Shown here piece after piece: positions 1 to 6,894 of a DNA stretch of 38,198 nt; the stretch's first letter is position 1; the number at the start of each line of letters is the position of its first letter. Source of the DNA: Candidatus Kerfeldbacteria bacterium RIFOXYC2_FULL_38_9. GTDB lineage: Bacteria > Patescibacteriota > Patescibacteriia > UBA9570 > XYC2-FULL-38-9. The stretch covers positions 12,723 through 50,920 of the forward strand of contig MHKJ01000034.1 of the NCBI GenBank assembly GCA_001818355.1. Direction: 5' to 3'. Made by a program: the position numbers and the translations under genes. Below the pieces are notes generated by a model. That model was not told the DNA's origin. It saw only the letters and a program-made list of their open reading frames with translations, and did no database searches.

Positions 1-9
1 TAAGTGTTT

Positions 10-46
10 GCTAACGCAACGGTAATGGCGCGAACGATGTGCGAAA
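10..46 (+). repeat. Partial attC-like right end at the window edge
   Basis: The stretch runs CTAACGCAAC, then GGCGCGAACG, then ATGTGCGAAAT. It lines up with the right-hand part of the site at 30962-31000 (CTAACGCAATAC, GGCGC, GAAACGTTGGGTAAAAT). In an integron-like reading this would be the end of the site preceding the first gene. The core triplet is degenerate here (GATGTGC against the GTTRRRY consensus) and the left half lies outside the window, so the call is weak. Confidence 0.3.
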
Positions 47-585
47 TAGTAAACTTTTTATGACAATGAACAAAGTTTTAATCATAGGGATAAGTGGAAC
101 AGGTAAAACAGGGTTGGCAAAAAAAATATCCGATTTTTTAAAAATTCCAGTCACCCATTATGACGAGTTTGTTTGGGATGAAAACTGGAATGAAGTGGAT
201 GAAAAAATAGTAGAGCAAAAATTGGAGGAGGTTATCAAAAAGGATGGGTGGATTATTGAGGGTTTTATACACCCAGCCGCTAAGAGCAAATTAAAAAATG
301 CTGACACTGTAATTTATTTAGATTATTCTGGCTGGCAAGCATTTTTGGGCGGTTTAAACAGGTGGTGGATATACCGAGGTAAAACAAGGCCGGAGATGGC
401 AGCTGGGTGTATTGAAGATTTTAACTGGAATTATTTAAAAGTCATGTGGAAACGTGCAGAAAGACAGGAAATTGAGGAAACAATCAAAGGATTTGAAAAT
501 AAAATGATTCGCCTAAAAACAAGAAGCGAGACGGATAATTTTCTTGCCAAACTGCTTGCGAAGTAAAAAGTTTACTACACCGCAC
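39..585. repeat. Inverted repeat bracketing the kinase gene
   Basis: Positions 39-60 and 564-585 are inverted copies matching at about 19 of 22 positions. They include the perfect 13-mer AGTAAACTTTTTA (48-60) and its complement (564-576), plus GTGCG/CGCAC at the outer ends. The left arm contains the ATG at 60 and the right arm begins at the stop codon, so the two ends of the mRNA could pair. No transposase is present. The repeat may be part of the mobile-unit ends. Confidence 0.6.
66..566 (+). CDS. P-loop nucleotide kinase, FlaR/adenylate-kinase-like
   Basis: A 166-residue protein starting with a beta strand and the Walker A loop GISGTGKTGLAKK at residues 8-20. This is followed by HYDEFVWDENW, which resembles the substrate-binding aspartate region of topology-modulation (FlaR-like) and adenylate-kinase-like proteins, and later by RWWIYRGKTRPEM, a lid-like arginine-rich stretch. 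Members of this group are small soluble P-loop kinases of uncertain substrate. I start at ATG 66 because the P-loop then sits at the usual distance from the N terminus; ATG 60 is equally possible, and a GTG at 39 would add an unlikely leader. A 22-bp inverted repeat (39-60 and 564-585) brackets the gene, and an attC-like site begins 15 bases after the stop. This suggests it is a mobile cassette gene. The substrate cannot be told from sequence. Confidence 0.75.
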   Translation: MNKVLIIGISGTGKTGLAKKISDFLKIPVTHYDEFVWDENWNEVDEKIVEQKLEEVIKKDGWIIEGFIHPAAKSKLKNADTVIYLDYSGWQAFLGGLNRWWIYRGKTRPEMAAGCIEDFNWNYLKVMWKRAERQEIEETIKGFENKMIRLKTRSETDNFLAKLLAK

Positions 586-713
586 AACAGCCGATATGCG
601 GTTCAAGAAAAAGAATGATAAATATTTTCAGCGGATACTTTTTTCTCTCACCCATATTTCGCACAAATTTAATTTTTAAGGAGTGTGCGAAACATCGCAT
701 ATCGGCGTTAGAC
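582..713 (+). repeat. attC-like recombination site after the kinase gene
   Basis: The left end is GCACAAC (582-588), close to the RYYYAAC consensus. The right end is GTTAGAC (707-713), an exact GTTRRRY. Just inside them, CCGATATGCG (591-600) is perfectly complementary to CGCATATCGG (696-705), with spacers of two and one bases that give one unpaired base. A second perfect inverted repeat, TTTCGCACA (657-665) and TGTGCGAAA (684-692), lies in the central part. GAAAT follows the right end, as at the other sites in this window. The short spacers between R and L boxes are atypical for attC. The palindromic architecture is directly visible; the attC identity is inference. Confidence 0.55.
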
Positions 714-874
714 GAAATAAATTTTTTATCTTAGTGGTAATTTTAGGGTTTTGGTGATATAAATAAAAACAGAAAATTTTATTTTTAATTTATTTAAAGA
801 GGGGTAACAAGGAATTTTTTCTTCTTTTATATTTTTCAATGGAGGAAGAAAAAAGTTATTTAATTTTAAAAGCT

Positions 875-1747
875 ATGAAAAATATTGGAGTTTTAATTTA
901 TACATACAACAGAGTTGATGATGCTAGAATAAATTTAGACATCATTAGGAATGTTTGGGAAAAATCCAAGCATTTTAAAAATGTAAAAATAGTTCACTCC
1001 TTCAATGGTGAAAAAAGCTGGTATGCGAAGAAGGAATTAGAAAATGATTTAGTGGTTTTGAAAAATAGCTGGCATTTTCAAGGGGCATCTGATTTAATTG
1101 ACGCTGGAATCAAGACATTTCAAAAAAAGTATACAAATATTGATTATGTTATTGTATTGGCTTCTGATGCTTGGCTGATAAAGCCCGAGTATGTGAAAAA
1201 CCTGATTAGCAGAATGAAAAATGATGAATTATATTTAGCAACTTGTTCATGGGGACTTCCCGACAGAGACAATGTCGCTGATGTTGGCGTGGCTGTTGAT
1301 TTATTTATAATCGATTTGAAGTGGGCAACAAAAAATAAACTGTTTCCAATTGCATATGGAAAATTTCAGAAAAAATACAAAGATTTGTTTGCCTATCAAA
1401 AAGCTGACAATATTATGCTGGAAAAATTATTTTTGGCACGATATTTGGAAGCTATTAGCAGATCCGAAAAAATTGATGGCATTGCAAGAAAAATTGCGAT
1501 TGAAAAAACCTTATTACTAAAGGACAGAGAGCCTGTGCATAGTAGTATTGATAAAAAAGGAAATTGGGTTAGAAAAATGTATTGGCCTAAAATGGGACTG
1601 CTAACACATCACGAACCAGAACCAAAGAGAAATATTTTAAAAAAAAAGAAAATCAGCAATGGTAAAAATGTTGAACTTTTACTAAAAAGTAAAGATTTGT
1701 CATATTTTAACAATGGTATTTCTAAAATGAAACATAATTGCAATTAA
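875..1747 (+). CDS. Putative glycosyltransferase-like protein
   Basis: A 290-residue soluble protein beginning with the strand-loop NIGVLIYTYNRVDDAR, which looks like the N-terminal nucleotide-sugar-binding strand of GT-A glycosyltransferases (VxxxTYNR). An aspartate in VLASDAW near residue 100 sits where a DxD-like motif would fall. The C terminus is strongly lysine-rich. I place the start at ATG 875; an in-frame ATG at 839 would add twelve residues. It follows the attC-like site ending at 713 on the same strand, with 161 bases between. No matching site is clear after its stop. Its very AT-rich codon use resembles the neighbouring accessory genes and differs from the core region. No acceptor or sugar can be inferred. 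Confidence 0.5.
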   Translation: MKNIGVLIYTYNRVDDARINLDIIRNVWEKSKHFKNVKIVHSFNGEKSWYAKKELENDLVVLKNSWHFQGASDLIDAGIKTFQKKYTNIDYVIVLASDAWLIKPEYVKNLISRMKNDELYLATCSWGLPDRDNVADVGVAVDLFIIDLKWATKNKLFPIAYGKFQKKYKDLFAYQKADNIMLEKLFLARYLEAISRSEKIDGIARKIAIEKTLLLKDREPVHSSIDKKGNWVRKMYWPKMGLLTHHEPEPKRNILKKKKISNGKNVELLLKSKDLSYFNNGISKMKHNCN

Positions 1748-1815
1748 GGAGTTTTGGGTTCGGGCATTCACCCCTTAATCCCTTGGTTTACTCTTTTTTT
1801 GATTTTTTTGGCAAT

Positions 1816-1911
1816 TTATTGCTCTGTTTGTTGATTTTGCAGTTCATCAAATGTATCAGCTTCAATCCAAAATCCCCGACTGATATCATGATGTCTATAG
1901 CGCGGGTTGAC
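1816..1911 (-). pseudogene. Possible C-terminal remnant of an unknown gene
   Basis: On the minus strand one frame reads VNPRYRHHDISRGFWIEADT and continues to a TAA at 1816-1818. The composition looks like real protein, but there is no start codon between it and an upstream in-frame TAG. A 41-codon alternative frame starting at ATG 1918 reads through the same DNA. I see no intact gene in 1748-1906 and treat this as a degraded fragment at low confidence. Confidence 0.2.
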
Positions 1912-1961
1912 ATAATTCCTTAATATGGTATACTATAAATACTTCATTAAACCATATTAAG
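1907..1961 (+). promoter_or_regulatory. Promoter with 11-bp palindromic operator
   Basis: TTGACA (1907-1912), a 16-base spacer and TATACT (1929-1934) form a near-consensus sigma-70 promoter. A perfect 11-bp inverted repeat, CTTAATATGGT (1919-1929) and ACCATATTAAG (1951-1961), covers the spacer, the -10 box and the start region. This is the arrangement of an autorepressor site. The ATG of the broken Fic-type gene follows at 1970. Confidence 0.8.
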
Positions 1962-1969
1962 TATTTTCC

Positions 1970-2319
1970 ATGACCTCTCTATCACTTATTATAAAAGCTC
2001 GTTTGGAAGAAAAACTGACTAAACTCAACAAACTCCGTCCCCTGCCAAAATCGACAATGCTGAAACTTCGAGAAAAATTCCAGATTGAAATGACTTACAA
2101 TTTATTGCTCAATCCGTAGAGCGCTCGCTTGATATCTACCTCAAAACTTTAACTCCCGCCACCACTAAACAGGAGAAATTTTGACACTCACGGACATAGC
2201 TAAAAACACTCATTTCTCTGCCAAATATTTAAACTTACTTGCAAGGCAGGAACTGGCTAACATCGAAAGAAGCCGTTGAGCGATACTTGAAAAATAGGAC
2301 AAGACAACGAAAAGTGTAA
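1970..2319 (+). pseudogene. Broken Fic-family protein with C-terminal HTH
   Basis: The first frame gives 49 codons from ATG 1970 to TAG 2117-2119, including KLNKLRPLPKSTMLKLREKF and EMTYN. This is the typical N-terminal lead-in of Fic-domain proteins, in which EMTYN is normally followed by SNAIEGN. The Fic domain itself (HPFxxGNGR) is missing. Downstream, frame-shifted pieces remain: LTLTDIAKNTHFSAKYLNLLARQ (2181 onward, stop 2277-2279) and, one frame over, GRNWLTSKEAVERYLKNR ending at 2317-2319. Together these look like the two halves of a MerR/excisionase-like helix-turn-helix domain joined by a small deletion. The gene therefore suffered a large internal deletion plus frame loss, while its promoter and operator at 1907-1961 remain intact. 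Confidence 0.7.
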
Positions 2320-2354
2320 CAAAATTCATTTTATAATCAATACACGATAACTAT

Positions 2355-2867
2355 ATGAGTGATTTTACTCCGGAACAATTAAACCTTATCTCTAACATTG
2401 AACATGCTTTTGAAAATGTCACAAGGGAAGATGGTAAAACACTACATGAAGCCTTCGCTGAAGATCAGTATCTTTCAAAAGAAGAATGTCTTGAAGCGAG
2501 AAAATTAGATACCGATACCCGCTGGCAAGACGTGTCAGATGAAATGATAAATGAAATACCGAGCCCATTTTCTTTTTTAGATGGCAAAGGAAGACGTTAT
2601 TACCTGCCGGCCTTCATGCGGTTTGGCGTAAAATATCCTAACCACTATGCTACCAGCATGCTGATTTATATCCTTTATCCATTTACCAGCACACAAGGTG
2701 AAAAACAAAATTGGACAGTTGAATCACTAGTGCAAGATTTTAAATTTAATAAACAGCAATGTCGAGTTATTTTTGATTTTCTAAAAAACATATGTGAAGA
2801 TGAATTTTTGTTAAAAAAACCTGAATGGGTTAAGGCGTTGCAAGAGTGGCAACGATTATCAGAATAA
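2355..2867 (+). CDS. DUF6714-like protein of unknown function
   Basis: A 170-residue soluble protein. The central segment DTRWQDVSDEMINEIPSPFS, then FLDGKGRRYYLPAFMRFG, resembles the DUF6714 family, whose members share a tryptophan, an SPFSFLD-like turn and a YLPAF motif. I recognise the family by these residues only. No catalytic motif, signal peptide or membrane segment is visible. A -10-like TATAAT lies at 2331-2336. It stands between the decayed Fic gene and the TraB-like gene on the same strand, in a stretch that reads as accessory DNA. Confidence 0.6.
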   Translation: MSDFTPEQLNLISNIEHAFENVTREDGKTLHEAFAEDQYLSKEECLEARKLDTDTRWQDVSDEMINEIPSPFSFLDGKGRRYYLPAFMRFGVKYPNHYATSMLIYILYPFTSTQGEKQNWTVESLVQDFKFNKQQCRVIFDFLKNICEDEFLLKKPEWVKALQEWQRLSE

Positions 2868-2968
2868 AAACAGAAAATACATCGTACAGCAAAAAAATAT
2901 TTATTCTATAAACCTCTCACTCCAAAACTAGACTAACTCCAATTAAAAAATAATTGAAATCAAAAACT

Positions 2969-3889
2969 ATGTCAGAAAGACCATTTTTAGATAAACTGTA
3001 TACTTCTCAAGAAAAAAAATTACCAGAAAATGTTATAAGAATTAAAAAACCGGAGGGAATATATCGTTTGGTGTTGTCTGACAGCCATGCAACCCAAGAA
3101 AGCGTGTCCACAGTCGATGGTTCAGATGGTGTGATCCTTGAAGGTGATGTAATTATATTTGGTGATTTTAATTATAGTGATCCTAAGATTGCCAAAAGAG
3201 CTATTGAGACAGCGGCCAGAAGAGATGAACAGTACAAAGATATTATTCTCTGGTGTCAACAAAATGATAAACCAATCTATTATACTGATCTACAATACAT
3301 CAAACTTATTCCTTTTATCCAAAAAATATTACGGGGCTTGGAATTTGGTGTTGCGGCTAATTTGCTGATGCGTTTTGGGGTTAATATTACAAAAAAGCCG
3401 ATCAACAGAAGAGATTTTCTTAAATTGACTGCCGGCGCTTTTTTGGCAACCCCAACCCTGGAGGATTTTCTTTTTATTCTTGATAAAGACAACAACCACC
3501 ATACCAGCGCTGTTTCTGCAACCAGGGATAGGCTTGGAGAGGTAAATGAAAAAATGCATCCGGAAACCCATGCTATTATCAGAACATTGCGTAATTGCCT
3601 AATGGCACAAAAATGGAAAACCATTATGCAAATTAGCGCTACATCCCAAACAGGACACAAACCCGAAATCGCACAAGTAGTCGGAGCGATGCATACCGGC
3701 ATTGAGGACGCTCTTAATGAAGACGACAGTGAACGAATTGCTACCATAAAACAACTCCTGTCTGTGCCGGGGCTTGAAGAAGATAGAAAAAAAATAGCAA
3801 GTATTGCCCGCGTTCTTTATTCGAAAAAAACGCAAACTTGGGTGGTAACAGAATATCAAGACCCACTACTTAAGCCGTTGGAAAAATAA
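2969..3889 (+). CDS. TraB/PrgY-like protein with internal RR motif
   Basis: A 306-residue protein. Near the N terminus, YRLVLSDSHATQESV followed by DGVILEGD resembles the GxxH plus (V)E(L/G)D start of TraB/PrgY/TIKI-type domains, and late in the protein VVGAMHTGIEDAL resembles their second conserved GxxH block. Near residues 145-162 is NRRDFLKLTAGAFLATP, which looks like a twin-arginine signal followed by a short hydrophobic stretch, but it is internal. It may be a membrane hairpin or a remnant of fusion. I start at ATG 2969; an in-frame TTG at 2954 adds five residues. The family link is tentative and no substrate or activity is implied. Confidence 0.45.
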   Translation: MSERPFLDKLYTSQEKKLPENVIRIKKPEGIYRLVLSDSHATQESVSTVDGSDGVILEGDVIIFGDFNYSDPKIAKRAIETAARRDEQYKDIILWCQQNDKPIYYTDLQYIKLIPFIQKILRGLEFGVAANLLMRFGVNITKKPINRRDFLKLTAGAFLATPTLEDFLFILDKDNNHHTSAVSATRDRLGEVNEKMHPETHAIIRTLRNCLMAQKWKTIMQISATSQTGHKPEIAQVVGAMHTGIEDALNEDDSERIATIKQLLSVPGLEEDRKKIASIARVLYSKKTQTWVVTEYQDPLLKPLEK

Positions 3890-3962
3890 AATTTGATATG
3901 CTTTTGCTGAACTTGACCTTAGGTCTTTTTTGAGTTACACTATAAAAGCAAACTAACGAACT

Positions 3963-4104
3963 AGACGAAATCTTAATAAAGCAAAGGTTTGTGTAATTAT
4001 TTGTTGAAATTTTCCTAAAACATGATAAAAAAACACCTTGACGGTAAAGTTTGGAACGATAAGTAATTGGTTTTTTATTACACAAAAACTTTAGTGTTTC
4101 GTCT
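3963..4104. repeat. Long imperfect inverted repeat before rny
   Basis: Outer arms AGACGAAA (3963-3970) and TTTCGTCT (4097-4104) are perfectly complementary. A second perfect 10-bp pair, TTTGTGTAAT (3988-3997) and ATTACACAAA (4077-4086), lies inside them. The intervening arm sequence matches with small gaps, so most of the element could fold into one long hairpin. A further 8-bp hairpin, TTAGTGTT (4091-4098) and AACACTAA (4107-4114), abuts the rny start codon. It could be a structured leader of rny or the relic of a small mobile element; no gene is seen in 3890-4119. Confidence 0.6.
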
Positions 4105-4119
4105 CTAACACTAATAAAT

Positions 4120-5634
4120 ATGGAAATTATTATTGGGGTGATGGCTGTGGCCGTGGGTCTGGTTTTGGGTTGGATTTTAAGACAAGTAAAAGCAACAGCC
4201 AACCAAAATTCTGCGGAAATGAAAGCAGAAAACCTGTTAAAAGAAGCGAAGGCCAAACAACAAGAAACCTTGGTGGAGGCCAAGGAAAAAGCAATTACAA
4301 TTATTGATGAGGCTAAAAAAGAAGAACAAGAACGTCGTCAAGATTTGCAAAAAATGCAACAACGCTTGGAAGATCGAGAAAACAAATTTGACGAAAAATT
4401 GCTGGATTTAGAACAAAAAAAAGAATCTTTGCAAACTAAAGCTGAAGAAATAACTCAGGTAAAAAATGAAGTTTTAAAAATTAAAAAAGAACAGTTGGCT
4501 AAACTGGAACGCGTGGCCGGTCTGGATCGTGAACAAGCTAAAGAGGTTTTGTTAACAAGTGTGGAAAAAGAAAACAGCGAAGCTTTGGCCTCTCGTATAA
4601 AAAAACTGGAAACTCAATCTAAAGAAGCTTATGACGAAAAAGCGCGGCGCATCCTTACTGATGCCGTACAAAGATGCGCTCTTTCTCATGCCGCCGAAAC
4701 CACCTCCACTGTTTTAAACCTGCCGTCAGACGAAATGAAAGGAAGAATTATTGGTCGTGAGGGTCGCAACATCAGGCGCTTGGAAGAATTAACCGGAGTA
4801 GAGGTGGTGGTTGATGATACGCCGGAAACTATTTTACTTTCCGCTTTTTCTCCTATCCGTCGTCATTTGGCTAAGCGCACTTTGGAAAAACTCATGGAAG
4901 ATGGTCGCATTCATCCTACTAAAATAGAAGAGGTGGTGGAAAAATCCAAAAAAGAACTGGCGGAAGAAATTATGCGCGCCGGTGAAGAGGCTTTATACGA
5001 AATGGGAATTACCGGTATTGATCCCAAACTTATTAAAATCCTGGGGCGTTTACGTTATCGCACCAGTTATGGCCAAAATGTTTTGCGTCATTCTTTAGAG
5101 GTGGGCGTTTTAGCCGGCTTATTAGCGTCAGAATTGGGAGCAAATGTTCCTTTGTGTCGTAAGGCCGGGCTCTTTCATGATATTGGTAAAGCGTTGGATC
5201 ATGATATTCAAGGCACTCATCCTGAAATTGGACGTGATATTGGTCGTAAATTTGGTTTTGACCAAAAATTATCTGATGCGGCTTTCTGTCACCACGAAGA
5301 TCAACCGCCGACTCTGGAGGCGATTATTGTGCAGGTGGCTGATTGTATTTCCGGCGGTCGTCCAGGAGCACGCAAAGACACCTACGAACAATATATTCAA
5401 CGCCTGGAAGAACTGGAAGGAACAGCGACCGCTTTTGAGGGTGTAGAAAAAGCTTATGCTATTCAGGCTGGTCGAGAAATTCGAGTATTTGTAGAATCAG
5501 AAAAAATCAACGACCTCGAAGCTCATCAGTTAGCCAGGGATATCGCTAAAAAAATTGAAGGTGAATTAAAATATCCAGGTGAAATCAAAGTAAATGTTAT
5601 TCGGGAAACCAGGGTGGTGGAATATGCGCGCTAG
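4120..5634 (+). CDS. rny: Ribonuclease Y
   Basis: A 504-residue membrane-anchored endoribonuclease that initiates mRNA decay. Residues 2-24 form one transmembrane segment. Residues 30 to about 190 are a charged coiled coil rich in K, E and Q. A KH RNA-binding domain follows with GRIIGREGRNIRRLEEL near residue 207. The HD phosphohydrolase domain has VLRHSLEVG near residue 323 and GLFHDIGKALDHD near residue 351. Order and length are those of the family. The ATG at 4120 places the membrane helix at the extreme N terminus. ymdB begins three bases after the stop, the pairing commonly seen for rny. A palindromic sequence directly precedes the start codon. Confidence 0.96.
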   Translation: MEIIIGVMAVAVGLVLGWILRQVKATANQNSAEMKAENLLKEAKAKQQETLVEAKEKAITIIDEAKKEEQERRQDLQKMQQRLEDRENKFDEKLLDLEQKKESLQTKAEEITQVKNEVLKIKKEQLAKLERVAGLDREQAKEVLLTSVEKENSEALASRIKKLETQSKEAYDEKARRILTDAVQRCALSHAAETTSTVLNLPSDEMKGRIIGREGRNIRRLEELTGVEVVVDDTPETILLSAFSPIRRHLAKRTLEKLMEDGRIHPTKIEEVVEKSKKELAEEIMRAGEEALYEMGITGIDPKLIKILGRLRYRTSYGQNVLRHSLEVGVLAGLLASELGANVPLCRKAGLFHDIGKALDHDIQGTHPEIGRDIGRKFGFDQKLSDAAFCHHEDQPPTLEAIIVQVADCISGGRPGARKDTYEQYIQRLEELEGTATAFEGVEKAYAIQAGREIRVFVESEKINDLEAHQLARDIAKKIEGELKYPGEIKVNVIRETRVVEYAR

Positions 5635-5637
5635 TTT

Positions 5638-6447
5638 ATGAATATTCTGATTTTTGGGGATATTATCGGACGACCAGGACGCAAAACCATGCAAAAAGCT
5701 CTGCCGGATTTATGTAAAAAGCATCAAGCCGATTTAGTCATTGCCAATGTAGAAAACTTAGCTCACGGCTTTGGTATTACAGATGACACCATTGCCGAAA
5801 TGCGCCAAGCCGGGATAAATTTTTTTACTACCGGAAACCATATTTGGAAAAACGAAAAAGGAAAAAAACTGTTGGCACAAAATCCCGCTGATATTATTTG
5901 TCCGGCCAATGTAACCGGCAATCTCCCTGGCAAAAAAATGGCTGTCATCACGGTCAAAAAAATAAAAATTCTCCTGATCAATTTACTGGGCCAAGTCTTT
6001 ATGGAAACAAAAGAAGAAAAAATTGTCTCTCCCTTTGAAACCTTTGATCAGATTTATCAAGAAAACGGTCAAGATGCCTTGGTGATTGTGGATTTACACG
6101 CAGAAGCCACAGGAGAAAAAAGAGCTTTTTCTTGGTACGTAGATGGTAGGGCCGATATTGTAGTTGGCACCCACACCCACGTCCAAACTACCGATGAACA
6201 AATTATGCCAAAAGGTACGGCTTATATTACCGATTTGGGTATGGTGGGCGCGGCAGATTCTTCCTTGGGCATGGAAAAAGAACGAGTTCTAGCAAAAGTT
6301 GCCCTTAAAAAAGAAACGCATCTGGAACCGCCTACTCATGCTAAGGCTGGAGTTTTATCCGGCATTTTGGTGGTGGTTGATGAAAAAAAGAAAAAAGTGA
6401 AGTCTATTCAGCGCCTTTTACAAAATTATGAATTGACCAATGCTTAA
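5638..6447 (+). CDS. ymdB: YmdB-family metallophosphoesterase (TIGR00282)
   Basis: A 269-residue calcineurin-like phosphoesterase; characterised homologues hydrolyse cyclic nucleotides and affect biofilm and motility choices. The metal-binding motifs appear in order: FGDIIGRPGRK at the N terminus, NVENLAHGFG near residue 39, TGNHIWKN near residue 66, DLHAEATGEK near residue 150 and GTHTHVQTTDE near residue 175. ITDLGMVGA is the usual family block after the last histidines. It is three bases downstream of rny and probably cotranscribed with it. The promoter of the HU gene lies inside its last codons. Confidence 0.93.
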   Translation: MNILIFGDIIGRPGRKTMQKALPDLCKKHQADLVIANVENLAHGFGITDDTIAEMRQAGINFFTTGNHIWKNEKGKKLLAQNPADIICPANVTGNLPGKKMAVITVKKIKILLINLLGQVFMETKEEKIVSPFETFDQIYQENGQDALVIVDLHAEATGEKRAFSWYVDGRADIVVGTHTHVQTTDEQIMPKGTAYITDLGMVGAADSSLGMEKERVLAKVALKKETHLEPPTHAKAGVLSGILVVVDEKKKKVKSIQRLLQNYELTNA

Positions 6448-6461
6448 AGCTGTCCTATACT
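6433..6461 (+). promoter_or_regulatory. Promoter for the HU gene
   Basis: TTGACC (6433-6438), a 17-base spacer and TATACT (6456-6461) form a near-ideal sigma-70 promoter. The -35 box lies in the last codons of ymdB. The HU start codon at 6504 is preceded by a strong Shine-Dalgarno sequence AGGAGGTGA (6490-6498). A leader and a canonical ribosome binding site make this gene different from the leaderless genes elsewhere in the window. Confidence 0.85.
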
Positions 6462-6503
6462 ATTGAGGAATAAATAACAACATATTGAGAGGAGGTGAGT
6501 TTT

Positions 6504-6797
6504 ATGAATAAAGCCAAATTAGCAGAGGTCTTAGCCGAACGCACAGGCATTTCCAAAAAACAAGCGGAGGATTTTTTAGAAAACTTTGTAGAAGTAGTCA
6601 AAGAGTCTTTGGTAAAGGGCGAGGAAGTAACTTTAGCGGGTTTTGGTACGTTTATGGCCAAATTTCGAGGTAGCCGCATGGGGGTTAACCCACAAAATCC
6701 ATCACAACGCATTCAAGTTCCAGCTGTTACCATTCCTAAATTTAAAGCCGGCAAAAACCTTAAAGACGCATTAAAAAATACAGCTCAAACCGTTTAG
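6504..6797 (+). CDS. hup: HU-family DNA-binding protein
   Basis: A 97-residue nucleoid protein of the HU/IHF family. MNKAKLAEVLAERTGISKKQ begins the dimerisation helices, GEEVTLAGFGTFMAKFR is the family signature near residues 41-57, and the DNA-contacting arm carries GVNPQNPSQRIQVPA, which includes the NP pair that intercalates DNA. Length and order are typical. The ATG at 6504 is fixed by AGGAGGTGA a few bases upstream, one of the clearest ribosome binding sites in the window. It has its own promoter at 6433-6461. A T-rich stretch follows the stop but no convincing terminator stem was seen. Confidence 0.95.
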   Translation: MNKAKLAEVLAERTGISKKQAEDFLENFVEVVKESLVKGEEVTLAGFGTFMAKFRGSRMGVNPQNPSQRIQVPAVTIPKFKAGKNLKDALKNTAQTV

Positions 6798-6894
6798 TTT
6801 AAAATAAATATTATTTTTTCCTTATTTTGTGCGGGTTTTTGTTGTGGATAAAAAAAGTGTAATTTTTTCATATTATTGCTAGGATAAAGTTCTG

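Noticed and set aside
39..59. GTG start for the kinase gene
   Set aside because: It would lie in the left arm of the inverted repeat; ATG at 60 or 66 places the P-loop at the normal distance.
1738..1923. Open frame of 61 codons over the end of the glycosyltransferase-like gene and the operator
   Set aside because: Low-complexity phenylalanine-rich translation, no ribosome binding site, and it runs into the promoter at 1907.
3280..3747. Long minus-strand open frame inside the TraB-like gene
   Set aside because: It lies opposite a supported gene and has no start signal or protein-like motif.
3870..4283. Minus-strand open frame across the rny leader
   Set aside because: It overlaps the rny membrane helix and the inverted repeat; composition is not protein-like.
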